Shown here: one piece after another, positions 17,566-27,763 of the stretch
How the letters are laid out: every line of letters starts with the position of its first letter
How positions within the stretch are numbered: position 1 is the first letter of the stretch
NCBI GenBank assembly: GCA_013288205.1
Contig: JABDCH010000005.1
Span: 1-49,649, forward strand
Direction of reading: 5' to 3'
DNA from: Bacteroidota bacterium
Lineage (GTDB): Bacteria > Bacteroidota > Bacteroidia > JABEUT01
Length of the DNA stretch: 49,649 nucleotides
Position numbers and translations under genes: made by a program
Notes under the pieces: generated by a model
What the model was told of the DNA's origin: nothing
Databases searched by the model: none
What the model saw: the letters and a program-made list of their open reading frames with translations, nothing else

Positions 17566-19458
17566 ATGATGCAGTTAGCCGCTTTAATTCCATTTTTTCC
17601 ACTTGCGGGATTCATCATCATTGGCCTGCTGAATAAAAGGATGCCTAAAAATATGGCCGCCATGTTTGCATGCGCCATGTTGCTTATATCATTTGGGTTA
17701 TCAGTATCGGTGTTTATGAATATTTCGGGGCATGCCACCGAAATCCAACTCTTTTCCTGGATAAATGCAGGCACGTTCTCCGCTTCTTTCAACTTTTTGC
17801 TCGACCCGCTTTCATCCATCTTCTTATTAATCATAACCGGGGTAGGTTTCCTCATACATATATATTCTATAGGGTATATGCATGATGATGAAAAACACAA
17901 TATCTTTTTCGCCTATTTAAATCTGTTTATATTCTTTATGTTAGTGCTTGTGTTAGGCTCCAGCTATCTGCTCATGTTCGTAGGTTGGGAAGGTGTAGGA
18001 TTATCCTCATACCTGCTTATCGGCTTCTGGTTCAAAAACAACTCCTATAACAATGCGGCTAAAAAGGCTTTCATAATGAACCGCATCGGCGACCTTGGCT
18101 TTTTATTGGGAATCATTTTACTATTTATCACCTTCGGAAGTTCTGATTATGCCACCATCTTCCCAAAAGCACAGGGCTTCATGACCGGCGATAGCATGAT
18201 TACTACTATCACCTTATTGTTATTTGTCGGCGCCATAGGTAAGAGCGCTCAAATACCCTTGTACACCTGGTTGCCCGATGCAATGGCCGGCCCTACACCT
18301 GTATCGGCGCTTATACACGCAGCCACTATGGTTACAGCAGGTATATACATGGTTGCCCGTTCGGGAATTTTATATGCCTTGGCGCCTGTATCGATGTATG
18401 TGGTAGCATTGATAGGGGTTGTAACGGCTGTATTTGCAGCCACCATAGCTCTCACTCAAAATGATATTAAAAAAGTATTGGCCTATTCTACAGTCAGCCA
18501 ATTAGGTTATATGTTTTTAGGATTGGGCGTTGGAGCCTTCTCCGCTTCTGTATTCCATGTGATGACACACGCATTCTTCAAAGCACTGCTTTTCCTGGGT
18601 GCGGGTAGCGTTATCCACGGATTAGGGGGAGAACAAGACATCCGCAACATGGGCGGATTACGGAAAAAACTGCCTATAACATTCATTACCTTTTTGCTGG
18701 CAACACTTGCTATTTCAGGTATACCGCCTTTCTCAGGTTTCTTCTCTAAAGATGAAATACTGGCACATGCATTTGCATCCAACAAAATTTTCTGGGTATT
18801 GGGCGTAATTGGCTCCATGATGACGGCCTTTTATATGTTCCGCTTGTTATTCCTTACCTTTTATGGAACGTATCGCGGTGATGAACATAAAGTACATCCA
18901 CACGAATCGCCTAGTTCAATGACTGTACCGTTAATTATACTGGCCATACTTTCTACCATTGGTGGATTTGTAGGAGTGCCTGAATCATTAGGTGGAACAT
19001 CGCAAATCAGTAAATTCCTTGACCCGGTATTTCAACCGGCACAAGCGAAAATGATGATGATAGAAAATTCATCGTCCATTTCTGAAATAGCATTGATGGG
19101 TATAACGGTTGCCGTTGTGTTGGCTTCTATTCTGCTGGCATGGTATTTTTATGTTTCCCGCAAACGGGTTCCCTCACCCGAAGGAACAAAACTTCCTGTG
19201 CTTACCAATCTCTCTTATCACAAATACTATGTAGATGAAATTTATAATGCACTCATCACAAAACCGCTCGATGCCATTTCCCTATTCCTTAAAAACATCG
19301 TGGACAATAAATTGATTGACGGCATTGTAAATGCCACCGGAAAACTTACCGAATGGCTTAGCGGTTTAATGCGTTTTGTGCAAACCGGCAATGTAGATTT
19401 CTATTTGCTGGCTATGGTTATTGGTATGGCCTGTATAATCTTTTTTAAGCTAATGTAA
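17566..19458 (+). CDS. nuoL: NADH-quinone oxidoreductase subunit L
   Basis: NuoL is the distal antiporter-like proton-pumping subunit. The 630 residues include the conserved Glu in FVGWEGVGLSSYLLIGFWF and the broken-helix lysine region GKSAQIPLYTWLPDAMAGPTPVSALIHAATMVTAGIYMVAR. A second Lys/His region is HVMTHAFFKALLFLGAGSVIH, followed by GIPPFSGFFSKDEIL. The long lateral helix and terminal anchor lie in the last 130 residues. Start is 9 bp after nuoK; the ORF opens ATGATG, either codon possible. Confidence 0.97.
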   Translation: MMQLAALIPFFPLAGFIIIGLLNKRMPKNMAAMFACAMLLISFGLSVSVFMNISGHATEIQLFSWINAGTFSASFNFLLDPLSSIFLLIITGVGFLIHIYSIGYMHDDEKHNIFFAYLNLFIFFMLVLVLGSSYLLMFVGWEGVGLSSYLLIGFWFKNNSYNNAAKKAFIMNRIGDLGFLLGIILLFITFGSSDYATIFPKAQGFMTGDSMITTITLLLFVGAIGKSAQIPLYTWLPDAMAGPTPVSALIHAATMVTAGIYMVARSGILYALAPVSMYVVALIGVVTAVFAATIALTQNDIKKVLAYSTVSQLGYMFLGLGVGAFSASVFHVMTHAFFKALLFLGAGSVIHGLGGEQDIRNMGGLRKKLPITFITFLLATLAISGIPPFSGFFSKDEILAHAFASNKIFWVLGVIGSMMTAFYMFRLLFLTFYGTYRGDEHKVHPHESPSSMTVPLIILAILSTIGGFVGVPESLGGTSQISKFLDPVFQPAQAKMMMIENSSSISEIALMGITVAVVLASILLAWYFYVSRKRVPSPEGTKLPVLTNLSYHKYYVDEIYNALITKPLDAISLFLKNIVDNKLIDGIVNATGKLTEWLSGLMRFVQTGNVDFYLLAMVIGMACIIFFKLM

Positions 19459-19461
19459 AGT

Positions 19462-20907
19462 ATGCCAACGATTACACTCCTCATATTAACCTTTGCAGCA
19501 GCTTTTATCGCTCTATTTATGCCCATACGCTATGGGAACCGTTTTGCGTTTGCCTCCTCCTTAGTCATATTTGCATACTCGGTCTACTTGTTTATCACAT
19601 TCCCCATTAGCCCCGATTATCAAAATGTAGTTGATTATCCCTGGATTGAATCGCTCGGCATACATTTTAAAGTAGGGATGGACGGCATTTCCATTTTAAT
19701 GGTTATGCTCACCACCTTTTTAACACCACTGATTATTTTCTCCGTTCGTAAGAGCGAACCCCGTCCCCGTGCATTTTATTCGCTATTGTTATTTATGGAA
19801 ATGGCGCTCATTGGAGTTTTCGTTTCAATGGATGGCTTTATGTTCTATATTTTCTGGGAAATAGCGCTCATCCCGATTTATTTCATCTGCCTGCTGTGGG
19901 GAGGAAAAGATCGCGTAAAAATCACATTGAAATTTTTTATTTATACACTCACAGGTAGCTTGTTCATGTTGGTAGGGTTGATCTATTTATATCTCCACAC
20001 ATCCGGACAACACAGTTTCGATATACAGTCATTATATGCAGCCGGAAAATCACTCGATGCCCAACATCAGTGCATCCTGTTTTGGTTTTTCTTTCTTGCT
20101 TTTGGTATCAAGATGCCTATTTTTCCGTTGCACACCTGGCAGCCTGATACTTATACCGAAGCACCTGCACAAGGTACGATGATGCTTTCGGGTATTATGC
20201 TTAAAATGGGTATTTACGGACTTATCCGTTGGATGATACCCATGTTGCCGCTTGGCTTTTCACAAAACTCGCAATATGCCATGTGGTTAGCTGTTATAGG
20301 TGTTATTTATGCGGGCATTATTGCCTTCACCCAAAAAGACATGAAACGGTTGCTGGCTTACTCGTCTATTTCTCACGTTGGGTTAATTGCAGCCGGTATT
20401 TTTGCATTCAATGCACAGGGTTTGCAGGGTAGTATTATACAAATGCTAAGCCACGGTATTAACGTAGTGGGATTATTCTTTGTGGTAGATATTATTCAAT
20501 CGCGTACCGGAACAAGAGACCTTGGCTCGCTTGGAGGCATCCGGCTAAAAGCACCTTACCTGGCTACCGTATTTGCTATTATTATGTTGGGCGCAGTAGC
20601 TCTCCCATTAACAGATGGTTTCCCCGGTGAGTTTTTATTAATTAGCGGCGTGTTTAAATTCGACAACATTATGGGTGCCATTGCAGGACTTACCATTATT
20701 ATTGGAGCCGTATATATGCTTCGTGCTTATCAACGCAGTATGTTGGGTGAAACTTCTACATGGACCGATAGCTTCAGCGATATTACCATGGCAGAAAAAA
20801 CAGTATTGATACCAATTGTAATCATGGTTATTGTAATTGGGGTTTGCCCTAACCTGTTTTTACGGGTAAGCGAACCGGCCATTATGAAACTATTAAGCGG
20901 AATGTGA
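19462..20907 (+). CDS. nuoM: NADH-quinone oxidoreductase subunit M
   Basis: NuoM is the middle antiporter-like subunit. The 481 residues carry the conserved Glu in FYIFWEIALIPIYFICLLWGG. The broken-helix region is KMPIFPLHTWQPDTYTEAPAQGTMMLSGIMLKMGIYGLIRW. The motif QKDMKRLLAYSSISHVGLI is shared with Mrp antiporters. One detail differs from many NuoM proteins: helix 7 reads WQPD rather than WLPD. It starts 3 bp after nuoL and is followed by a 63-bp gap of short repeats before nuoN. Confidence 0.97.
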   Translation: MPTITLLILTFAAAFIALFMPIRYGNRFAFASSLVIFAYSVYLFITFPISPDYQNVVDYPWIESLGIHFKVGMDGISILMVMLTTFLTPLIIFSVRKSEPRPRAFYSLLLFMEMALIGVFVSMDGFMFYIFWEIALIPIYFICLLWGGKDRVKITLKFFIYTLTGSLFMLVGLIYLYLHTSGQHSFDIQSLYAAGKSLDAQHQCILFWFFFLAFGIKMPIFPLHTWQPDTYTEAPAQGTMMLSGIMLKMGIYGLIRWMIPMLPLGFSQNSQYAMWLAVIGVIYAGIIAFTQKDMKRLLAYSSISHVGLIAAGIFAFNAQGLQGSIIQMLSHGINVVGLFFVVDIIQSRTGTRDLGSLGGIRLKAPYLATVFAIIMLGAVALPLTDGFPGEFLLISGVFKFDNIMGAIAGLTIIIGAVYMLRAYQRSMLGETSTWTDSFSDITMAEKTVLIPIVIMVIVIGVCPNLFLRVSEPAIMKLLSGM

Positions 20908-20970
20908 GAAATTAGAAATTAAAAAAGACGAATTGAACTTTAAGAACTTGATAAACTTGACGAACTAACT
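20908..20970. repeat. Short-period repeat tract between nuoM and nuoN
   Basis: The gap starts with two perfect copies of the heptamer GAAATTA (20908-20921). It continues with degenerate units of about 9-10 nt built on AACTTGA/AACTTTA/AACTAAC. No hairpin, box or ORF is apparent. It interrupts an otherwise tightly packed operon. Confidence 0.6.
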
Positions 20971-22338
20971 GTGAATACTCTCATAATACTTTCCGTACTT
21001 GGTGTAATAACACTTTTCGCCGAAATATTCCGGTTCAGGAAAGGTCTTTTCCCCTTGATATTGATCGGGCTTGCTGCTGCATTTACATTCACCGTGATGG
21101 ATTATAACAATCCGCAAGTGTATTTCGGCATGATGAATTTCGATAATTATGCGGTTGTCTTTTCATCAGCCATTTTAGTGATAGCTTTCCTTTGGTTTAT
21201 GATGGCGCAAAACTATTTTCTGCAGGAAACCAGCGTTACTGACCATTTTGCACTAATACTCTTCTCGCTCGTGGGTGCTGTTGTAATGGTGTCGTTCAAC
21301 AACCTTACCATGCTTTTCCTCGGAATTGAAATATTGTCTGTATCCGTTTATGTATTGGCTGCAAGCGATAAAAGCAACGTGCTGTCAAACGAATCGGGGT
21401 TCAAATATTTCCTTATGGGTTCATTCGCCACCGGGTTCCTTTTATTTGGAATCACCTTGATTTATGGCGTTACAGGCTCATTCGATTTAACTACCATACA
21501 TCAACATATTTCAACCGGAAACCAAACTGGCATGGCATTAGCAGGGGTTCTGCTGTTATTAGTGGGGTTAAGCTTTAAATCATCCCTGGCCCCATTCCAT
21601 TTTTGGGCTCCCGATGTATATGAAGGCGCGCCTACCACTATAACTACCTATATGGCAACGGTAGTAAAAATGGCTGCTTTTGCTGCTTTCTTCAGGCTGT
21701 TCTCTACCTGTTTTGCAGAGATTGCGGGGCATTGGACCCAAGTTCTCTGGTGGATGGTAATAATCACCTTATTCATAGGGAATGTCAGTGCTGTTAGGCA
21801 AAAGAGCCTCAAGCGCATGCTTGCTTATTCCAGCGTGGCACATGCCGGATATATTGCCATTGCCATCGTTTCCATGAGTGCGACTTCCGCATCAGCCATA
21901 TTCTATTACACGCTCACCTACTCCATCTCCAGCATCACTGCCTTTACCATTTTATTCATTGTTTCAAGACATAAGAACAGTAAAGATATTTCCGCATTTG
22001 AAGGCATTTCGAAAGCCAATCCATTAGTGTCATTCGCTATGACAGTAGCCATGTTATCGCTGGCAGGTATACCACCCACAGCAGGTTTCTTTGCAAAATA
22101 TTTTATTTTCTTCACAGCCATCCACAGTGGCTATACCTTATTGGTGCTGATTGCCATTGTGGCTGCATTAATTGGTATTTACTATTATTTCCGGGTGATC
22201 ATTGCCATGTACTTTAAACCGGAACAACAACTTGTACCTATTAAAGTGGGTATCCTGCACCGCATCGTGCTTATCATCACCACCATTCTTACCATTCTAT
22301 TGGGGATATTCCCCGATCTGATAATGGGGTGGCTATAA
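20971..22338 (+). CDS. nuoN: NADH-quinone oxidoreductase subunit N
   Basis: NuoN is the proximal antiporter-like subunit. The 455 residues show about 13-14 helices, the conserved glutamate in NLTMLFLGIEILSVSVYVLAA, and the broken-helix motif KSSLAPFHFWAPDVYEGAPTTITTYMATVVKMAAF. Another shared motif is QKSLKRMLAYSSVAHAGYIAI. The start is GTG at 20971; no nearby ATG fits, since the first hydrophobic helix begins right after the MNT N-terminus. It is the last nuo gene, and the unit ends here. Confidence 0.96.
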   Translation: MNTLIILSVLGVITLFAEIFRFRKGLFPLILIGLAAAFTFTVMDYNNPQVYFGMMNFDNYAVVFSSAILVIAFLWFMMAQNYFLQETSVTDHFALILFSLVGAVVMVSFNNLTMLFLGIEILSVSVYVLAASDKSNVLSNESGFKYFLMGSFATGFLLFGITLIYGVTGSFDLTTIHQHISTGNQTGMALAGVLLLLVGLSFKSSLAPFHFWAPDVYEGAPTTITTYMATVVKMAAFAAFFRLFSTCFAEIAGHWTQVLWWMVIITLFIGNVSAVRQKSLKRMLAYSSVAHAGYIAIAIVSMSATSASAIFYYTLTYSISSITAFTILFIVSRHKNSKDISAFEGISKANPLVSFAMTVAMLSLAGIPPTAGFFAKYFIFFTAIHSGYTLLVLIAIVAALIGIYYYFRVIIAMYFKPEQQLVPIKVGILHRIVLIITTILTILLGIFPDLIMGWL

Positions 22339-22408
22339 TCTCACTTTTCACATTTTGATTTCTTACCGGGAATTTAAGAGATTGGAGAATTTTATTTATC
22401 TTCGTTCG

Positions 22409-22443
22409 TAACTCTCAGTTCTTAGTCCTAACCTCTTAATCCG
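22409..22443. repeat. Degenerate heptamer repeat upstream of the DinB-family gene
   Basis: Five consecutive 7-nt units can be read: TAACTCT, CAGTTCT, TAGTCCT, AACCTCT, TAATCCG. They lie directly before the start codon of the next gene, within the 112-bp gap after nuoN. Confidence 0.5.
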
Positions 22444-22450
22444 TTTTCCC

Positions 22451-22969
22451 ATGAGACGATCTGACATAAAAACTATGCCCGACAGCCAGTCGACCAATAT
22501 CCATGAGGTAGAGGATATTGAAGTATTAGAGGCCTTGGAAAAATATGGAAAGAAGTATATAGAACCTGAAAGAGAACAACTGATTGCATTGAGAGAAAAA
22601 GTATATGCTCCCGGTAAGTGGACTGCCAAAGATATTATCCAGCATTTGATAGATGCGGAAAGAGTATTCTCATACCGCGCCATGCGTTTTGCCCGGAATG
22701 ATAAAACTCAACTTCCGGGTTTTGAAGAAAACGATTATGCAGTAACCGCAAACGCATCAAAAAGAAACATGGACGACCTACTGGATGAATATTACCTGGT
22801 GAGGAATTCTACTATCAAGCTTTTCAAAAGCTTTACCGATGAAATGCTGATGCGGGAAGGAGTAATACCCAGTGGTAATGTATCGGTGCTTGCCATCGGT
22901 TTTATAATGCCGGGGCATACTATTCATCACTTAAATGTGCTGAAGGAAAGATATTACAGGCTGCTGTAA
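22451..22969 (+). CDS. DinB family protein
   Basis: The 172-residue protein resembles the DinB/YfiT four-helix-bundle metal-binding family. WTAKDIIQHLIDAERVFSYRAMRFA supplies the first metal-ligand histidine. GHTIHHLNVLKERYY near the C-terminus supplies the HxxxH pair (spacing GHTIHH). The family includes thiol-dependent transferases and many uncharacterised proteins, so no reaction is assigned. A second ATG (MPDSQSTN) 11 codons downstream is a possible alternative start. It is convergent with the mutase gene with no gap between their stop codons. Confidence 0.85.
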   Translation: MRRSDIKTMPDSQSTNIHEVEDIEVLEALEKYGKKYIEPEREQLIALREKVYAPGKWTAKDIIQHLIDAERVFSYRAMRFARNDKTQLPGFEENDYAVTANASKRNMDDLLDEYYLVRNSTIKLFKSFTDEMLMREGVIPSGNVSVLAIGFIMPGHTIHHLNVLKERYYRLL

Positions 22970-22970
22970 T
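22953..22970. terminator. Possible bidirectional terminator hairpin
   Basis: ATTACAG-GCTG-CTGTAAT is a perfect 7-bp stem with a 4-nt loop that spans the convergent stop codons of the DinB and mutase genes. It lacks a clear U-tract on either side, so termination is only a suggestion. Confidence 0.3.
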
Positions 22971-24535
22971 TAGCCTTTATACATACCAAAGACCCTGCGG
23001 AAAGTATCAGAAATTTCACCCAGTGAAACATAATTTTCGCAGGCGTCTACAATAGCGGGCATCAGGTTCGTATCGCTCTTGGCCTCACTTTCCAGGCGTA
23101 GCAAGCAAGCTTTCACTTTCTCCTGGTCGCGTTCTGCTTTTACCTTTTTCAGCTTGTCTATTTGGAACTGCCTGATGGAATCATCTACCCGCAATAGGTT
23201 TTCAGGCATTTTTTCTTCTACCGCAAACTTATTCACGCCTACAATTATTTTTTCTTCTTTCTCTATCTTATCCTGGTATTCAAAAGCAGAAGCGGCAATT
23301 TCATTTTGTATATAACTCTTTTCAAGCGCTTTTACAGCGCCACCCATTTTTTCAATTTTATCTAAATACTCCCAGGCAGCTTTCTCTACTTGGTTGGTGA
23401 GGGTCTCTATAAAATAAGAGCCTGCCAGCGGATCTACTGTATCCGGAACGCCACTTTCATACGCAATTACCTGTTGTGTGCGCAAGGCCAATCGTGCAGC
23501 TTCTTCCGTAGGTAAGGCAAGGGCCTCGTCAAACCCATTGGTATGAAGCGATTGTGTACCGCCCATCACTGCTGAGAGCGCTTGTATAGTTACCCGTATA
23601 ATGTTGTTATAAGGTTGTTGTGCCGTAAGCGTAGAGCCCGCCGTTTGTGTATGGAAGCGCAGCATCTGTGCTTGTGCCTCAGTCGCACCTAAATCCTTGG
23701 TGATTTTCGCCCACATCCTTCGTGCAGCCCTGAATTTGGCTACTTCTTCGAACAGGTTGTTATGAGCATTGAAGAAGAAGGATAATCGTTTAGCAAATAC
23801 ATTTATATCGAGACCTTTTTTTTGAGCGGCACGGCAATATTCACGTCCGTTAGCAAGGGTAAATGCCAATTCCTGCACAGCGGTAGAGCCTGCTTCGCGT
23901 ATATGGTAGCCCGATATGGAAATGGTGTTCCACTTGGGAACTTCCTTGCTGCAATATTCAAAAATATCGGTAATGATGCGCATAGATGGTTCAGGCGGAT
24001 AAATATAGGTTCCGCGTGCCGCATACTCCTTTAGTATATCATTTTGAATGGTGCCCGAAATCTTTTTAATGTCAGCTCCTTGCTTTCTTGCAAGCGCAAT
24101 GTACATGCCAAGCAGTGTAGATGCGGTAGAATTGATAGTCATGGATGTAGAAATATTTTCCATCTTAATGCCATCAAATAATATTTCCATATCGCGCAGG
24201 GTATCTATTGCCACACCTGATTTGCCTACTTCGCCTTCCGATAAATCATGGTCGGAATCATAACCCATTTGTGTGGGAAGGTCAAACGCTACAGAAAGTC
24301 CAGTAGTTCCGTTATTGAGAAGATAATGATACCGTTTATTTGATTCTTCAGCCGTGGAGAACCCGGCATATTGGCGCATGGTCCATAACTTACTTCTATA
24401 CATATCAGGATGCACTCCTCTGGTAAAAGGATAAACGCCAGGCTGCTCATTTGATGCTGCAACAGGTGGGTAACAACGTTCTATTTCAATTCCGGAATCG
24501 GTATAAAATTTCTTGCATTCGTCTAGTTTGCTCAT
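22970..24535 (-). CDS. Methylmalonyl-CoA mutase-type catalytic (large) subunit
   Basis: This 521-residue protein is the TIM-barrel catalytic part of a coenzyme B12-dependent acyl-CoA mutase. Motifs include [27 protein letters not shown] (the Tyr that favours methylmalonyl-CoA over isobutyryl-CoA), [14 protein letters not shown] (catalytic His region), and [17 protein letters not shown]. There is no C-terminal B12-binding domain (no DxHxxG), so a separate small subunit must supply cobalamin binding. Such two-gene forms are annotated as the acyl-CoA mutase large subunit family. I chose ATG 24535 ([11 protein letters not shown]) over the ORF-track 24619, because 24619 lies beyond the promoter box at 24561-24568 and its extension looks non-coding. 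The exact substrate remains open. Confidence 0.9.
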   Translation of the reverse strand: MSKLDECKKFYTDSGIEIERCYPPVAASNEQPGVYPFTRGVHPDMYRSKLWTMRQYAGFSTAEESNKRYHYLLNNGTTGLSVAFDLPTQMGYDSDHDLSEGEVGKSGVAIDTLRDMEILFDGIKMENISTSMTINSTASTLLGMYIALARKQGADIKKISGTIQNDILKEYAARGTYIYPPEPSMRIITDIFEYCSKEVPKWNTISISGYHIREAGSTAVQELAFTLANGREYCRAAQKKGLDINVFAKRLSFFFNAHNNLFEEVAKFRAARRMWAKITKDLGATEAQAQMLRFHTQTAGSTLTAQQPYNNIIRVTIQALSAVMGGTQSLHTNGFDEALALPTEEAARLALRTQQVIAYESGVPDTVDPLAGSYFIETLTNQVEKAAWEYLDKIEKMGGAVKALEKSYIQNEIAASAFEYQDKIEKEEKIIVGVNKFAVEEKMPENLLRVDDSIRQFQIDKLKKVKAERDQEKVKACLLRLESEAKSDTNLMPAIVDACENYVSLGEISDTFRRVFGMYKG

Positions 24536-24560
24536 GTTTAATTCAATTGATAACGATAGA

Positions 24561-24568
24561 CAAAGATA
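24561..24568 (-). promoter_or_regulatory. Predicted -7 promoter box for the mutase gene
   Basis: Minus strand TATCTTTG followed by T, a full TAnnTTTG match, 25 nt before ATG 24535. It is back to back with the box at 24589-24596, so the two upstream regions overlap. Confidence 0.65.
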
Positions 24569-24588
24569 GGGAATGCATGAAAGTAAGG

Positions 24589-24596
24589 TATCTTTG
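24589..24596 (+). promoter_or_regulatory. Predicted -7 promoter box for the flavoprotein gene
   Basis: TATCTTTG followed by T, a full match, 13 nt before ATG 24610. It lies within the ORF-track extension 24451-24609, which argues that this extension is not translated. Confidence 0.65.
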
Positions 24597-24609
24597 TATC
24601 GAAGCCAAT

Positions 24610-25782
24610 ATGAATTCAACCGCTAAAACAAAAATTGCCATTATAGGAGGCGGCCCCGCAGGATTAATGCTTGCCGCCAAGTTGGATGAAGCTAAGTTTG
24701 AAGTCAGCATCTATGAAAAGAACAACGCACCTGCACGTAAGTTTTTGGTCGCAGGGCATGGTGGTTTTAATTTAACTCATTCAGAACCCATTGAACAATT
24801 CATTAAACGCTATACGCCTTCTTCCTTCTTTGAGCCTTTACTCCGCTCGTTTTCAAACACCGATTTGCAGGCTTGGTTGAACACCATCGGCATTCCTACA
24901 TTTACCGGAACCAGTAAACGTATCTTTCCTCAAAAAGGGATTAAACCGATACAAGTACTGAATACCATCTTAAAGGTTTTAAAAGATAAGAACGTAAAAC
25001 TGCATACTGAATATAACTGGCAGGGCGAAAAAATGGATGCTGATATAACCGTGTTTGCCCTAGGTGGATCGAGCTGGAAAATAACCGGCTCAGATGGAAG
25101 TTGGACCAACTATTTTCAAGATAAGGGGATTGAAATTATTCCCTTCCAGGCCTCTAACTGTGCCTTTCAAATCAATTGGCCAAAAAACCTGATTAGTCTT
25201 GCAGCAGGGTTACCCTTGAAAAACATTGCTTTAAAATCACTTGATGTCATTAAGAATGGAGAAGTAGTTATAACTGAATTTGGCATGGAAGGAAGCGGAA
25301 TTTATGCACTTAGTCCGCAAATTCGCCAGCAACTTAATGAACAAGGGAAAGCGATATGTTACATTGACTTAAAGCCATCGTTGAGTATGGATAAATTGGT
25401 TCAGCTTTTGGAAGAGAAGCCGGGTAATTATACCATAACAAAATATTTAGACAGCAATCTAAATCTTTCCAAAGCTCAATTGGCACTCTTGAAAAATCTT
25501 ACTACAAAAGAAGACTTCCTGAAGCCTGAAACACTTGCAGTTAAAATAAAAGAACTTCCCCTACAAATAACAGGGCTGGCCTCGATTGATGAGGCAATCT
25601 CAACAACCGGGGGAGTATCCTTAAATGAAATTGACAGCAGTTTTCAACTTAAAAAATGGCCTAATCACTATGCAATTGGCGAAATGCTTGATTGGGATGC
25701 GCCCACGGGCGGCTACTTGCTGCAAGGCTGCTTCAGTATGGGATACAATTTGGCTGAATGTTTGAATAAATCAGTAGAATAG
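24610..25782 (+). CDS. BaiN/HI0933-like NAD(P)/FAD-dependent oxidoreductase
   Basis: The 390-residue flavoprotein starts [21 protein letters not shown], an FAD dinucleotide-binding fold (GGGPAG). It continues [25 protein letters not shown], the signature of the HI0933/BaiN family and in particular of the PP_4765-type branch (TIGR03862, to my recollection). SKRIFPQKG, the middle [16 protein letters not shown] and the C-terminal [20 protein letters not shown] support this. Family members are mostly uncharacterised; BaiN-related proteins are reductases. Start ATG 24610 is chosen over ORF-track 24451, because the extra 53 residues lie across the promoter. No operon partner is evident; lepA has its own box. 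Confidence 0.85.
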   Translation: MNSTAKTKIAIIGGGPAGLMLAAKLDEAKFEVSIYEKNNAPARKFLVAGHGGFNLTHSEPIEQFIKRYTPSSFFEPLLRSFSNTDLQAWLNTIGIPTFTGTSKRIFPQKGIKPIQVLNTILKVLKDKNVKLHTEYNWQGEKMDADITVFALGGSSWKITGSDGSWTNYFQDKGIEIIPFQASNCAFQINWPKNLISLAAGLPLKNIALKSLDVIKNGEVVITEFGMEGSGIYALSPQIRQQLNEQGKAICYIDLKPSLSMDKLVQLLEEKPGNYTITKYLDSNLNLSKAQLALLKNLTTKEDFLKPETLAVKIKELPLQITGLASIDEAISTTGGVSLNEIDSSFQLKKWPNHYAIGEMLDWDAPTGGYLLQGCFSMGYNLAECLNKSVE

Positions 25783-25848
25783 TGCGATTTTAATAAAAAA
25801 ATAGCACGCATACCACATACAAGTATCAAATAAATTGCAAAATTAGGC

Positions 25849-25856
25849 TACTTTTG
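25849..25856 (+). promoter_or_regulatory. Predicted -7 promoter box for lepA
   Basis: TACTTTTG followed by C, matching TAnnTTTG, 15 nt before ATG 25872. A GCAAAA...TTTTGC inverted repeat overlaps it; its meaning is unclear. Confidence 0.6.
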
Positions 25857-25871
25857 CGCCCCGTATAAAAA

Positions 25872-27680
25872 ATGCGGCTACCCTTTATGTCGAAAATGGA
25901 AAACATACGTAACTTTTGCATTATTGCACACATTGATCATGGCAAAAGTACCCTGGCTGACAGGCTATTGGAGTTCACTAAAACCATTAGCTCAAGGGAT
26001 ATGCAGGCACAGGTACTGGATGATATGGACTTGGAAAGAGAACGTGGTATCACCATCAAGAGCCATGCTATACAAATGAACTTTGCCTATAAGGGGCAAC
26101 AATATGTACTTAATCTTATCGATACTCCCGGCCACGTGGATTTTTCGTACGAAGTATCCCGTTCTATTGCTGCTTGTGAAGGAGCCTTATTATTGGTTGA
26201 CTCTACACAGGGTATACAAGCACAAACTATATCGAATTTATATTTAGCGTTGGATAATGACCTTACGGTTATTCCAGTGTTGAACAAGGTGGATATGCCC
26301 AATGCCATGATTGAAGAGGTAAAGGATCAAATGGTGGAGATTATAGGGTGCAGAAGAGAAGAAATATTGCTGGCAAGTGGTAAAACAGGGCAGGGCGTTA
26401 ATGAAGTATTGGAAGCTATTATAGAAAGAATTGCCGCTCCGAAAGGAGACCCCGAAGCTCCACTTCAAGCCCTCATTTTTGACTCTGTATTCAATATTTT
26501 CCGCGGGATTGTTGCTTATTACAAAGTAGTTAATGGCACTATAAAAAAAGGTGACCTGGTTAAATTTGTCTCTACTGAAACGGAATATATAGCGGAAGAA
26601 GTTGGTGTACAAAGATTGGCCTATGAACCTCGTAAGGAAGTAGGTGCAGGCGATGTTGGATATATTATTTCTGGTATAAAAGCCGCAAAAGAAGTGCGTG
26701 TAGGAGATACTATTACTAATGTTGCAAATCCGTGCAAAGAAGGCATACAAGGCTTTAAAGAAGTAAAACCCATGGTGTTTGCAGGGATCTACCCTATAGA
26801 CACGGATGATTATGAAGAACTGCGTGGTGCAATGGGCAAACTGCAATTGAATGACGCTGCGTTGGTTTATGAACCGGAATCTACCGCTGCATTGGGTTTT
26901 GGTTTTCGCTGTGGTTTTTTAGGAATGTTGCATTTGGAAATTATACAGGAGCGTTTGGATAGGGAGTTCAACATGAATGTAATTACCACTGTTCCTAACG
27001 TATCTTATAAAGCTTATGATACCAAAGGGGAAATGCTGATTATAAACAACCCCAGTGATATGCCCGACCCCACCATGCTCGACCATGTGGAGGAACCTTA
27101 TATTCAAGCCAATATCATTACCAAAACAGAATTTGTCGGTTCTATTATGTCCCTGTGTATTGAAAAAAGAGGATTCATAAAAAACCAGCATTATCTTACT
27201 ACCGACCGGGTGGAAATGGTTTTTGAAATGCCCCTTGCCGAAATTGTATTTGATTTTTACGACCGTCTGAAAAGTATCTCCAAAGGCTATGCATCGTTCG
27301 ATTATACGCCTATCGATTACAGATCATCTGAATTGGTAAAACTGGATATCATCCTGAACGGAGAATTGGTAGATGCTTTGGCAGCCCTGATACACAGAGA
27401 CCACGCACAGGAGTTTGGCAGAAAAATTTGTGAGAAATTAAAAGAATTAATCCCCCGTCAGCAATTCCAGATAGCCATACAGGCTGCAATTGGAGCCAAA
27501 ATTATTGCCCGCGAAAACATAAGTGCCATACGGAAAGACGTGACTGCCAAATGCTATGGTGGCGATATTTCACGTAAACGTAAACTGCTTGAAAAGCAAA
27601 AGAAAGGTAAAAAACGGATGAAACAAGTAGGCAATGTTGAAATCCCACAATCGGCATTTATGGCGGTACTGAAACTCTAA
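25872..27680 (+). CDS. lepA: Elongation factor 4 (back-translocase)
   Basis: LepA is a ribosome-bound translational GTPase that helps 30S biogenesis and handles stalled ribosomes. G1 AHIDHGKST lies near residue 20 and the G2 region carries the RERGITI segment. G3 DTPGHVDF, G4 NKVD and G5 ASGKTGQG follow. The EF-G-like domains III and V include [16 protein letters not shown], and the C-terminal LepA-specific domain carries [30 protein letters not shown]. The ORF has three possible starts, ATG 25872, 25887 and 25896; homologues usually begin near [14 protein letters not shown], so the later ones are plausible. Length (602) is typical. Confidence 0.97.
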   Translation: MRLPFMSKMENIRNFCIIAHIDHGKSTLADRLLEFTKTISSRDMQAQVLDDMDLERERGITIKSHAIQMNFAYKGQQYVLNLIDTPGHVDFSYEVSRSIAACEGALLLVDSTQGIQAQTISNLYLALDNDLTVIPVLNKVDMPNAMIEEVKDQMVEIIGCRREEILLASGKTGQGVNEVLEAIIERIAAPKGDPEAPLQALIFDSVFNIFRGIVAYYKVVNGTIKKGDLVKFVSTETEYIAEEVGVQRLAYEPRKEVGAGDVGYIISGIKAAKEVRVGDTITNVANPCKEGIQGFKEVKPMVFAGIYPIDTDDYEELRGAMGKLQLNDAALVYEPESTAALGFGFRCGFLGMLHLEIIQERLDREFNMNVITTVPNVSYKAYDTKGEMLIINNPSDMPDPTMLDHVEEPYIQANIITKTEFVGSIMSLCIEKRGFIKNQHYLTTDRVEMVFEMPLAEIVFDFYDRLKSISKGYASFDYTPIDYRSSELVKLDIILNGELVDALAALIHRDHAQEFGRKICEKLKELIPRQQFQIAIQAAIGAKIIARENISAIRKDVTAKCYGGDISRKRKLLEKQKKGKKRMKQVGNVEIPQSAFMAVLKL

Positions 27681-27689
27681 TTAATAATG

Positions 27690-27757
27690 AAGAATTAATA
27701 ATTAAAAATCTCATACACATCAGCTATTATTAATTCCTAATTATTAATTCTTAATTA
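27690..27757. repeat. AT-rich inverted/heptamer repeat between lepA and rsmE
   Basis: AAGAATTAATAATTA (27690-27704) is perfectly inverted as TAATTATTAATTCTT (27738-27752), with a 33-nt loop. The right side also reads as four 7-nt units (TTAATTC, CTAATTA, TTAATTC, TTAATTA; 27730-27757). It could form an all-A/T hairpin after lepA; whether it terminates is unclear. Confidence 0.6.
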
Positions 27758-27763
27758 AATAAA

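Noticed and set aside
17406-17900. 164-residue minus-strand ORF across nuoK/nuoL
   Set aside because: Shadow of two well-supported nuo genes.
24451-24609. 53-residue N-terminal extension of the flavoprotein ORF
   Set aside because: It runs across the mutase start and both promoter boxes, and the FAD-binding motif begins right after ATG 24610.
26244-26846. 200-residue minus-strand ORF inside lepA
   Set aside because: Entirely antisense to conserved lepA sequence, with composition typical of a shadow frame.
27690-27757. AT-rich repeats as a small CRISPR array
   Set aside because: Units are 7 nt and degenerate, with no spacers and no cas genes nearby.
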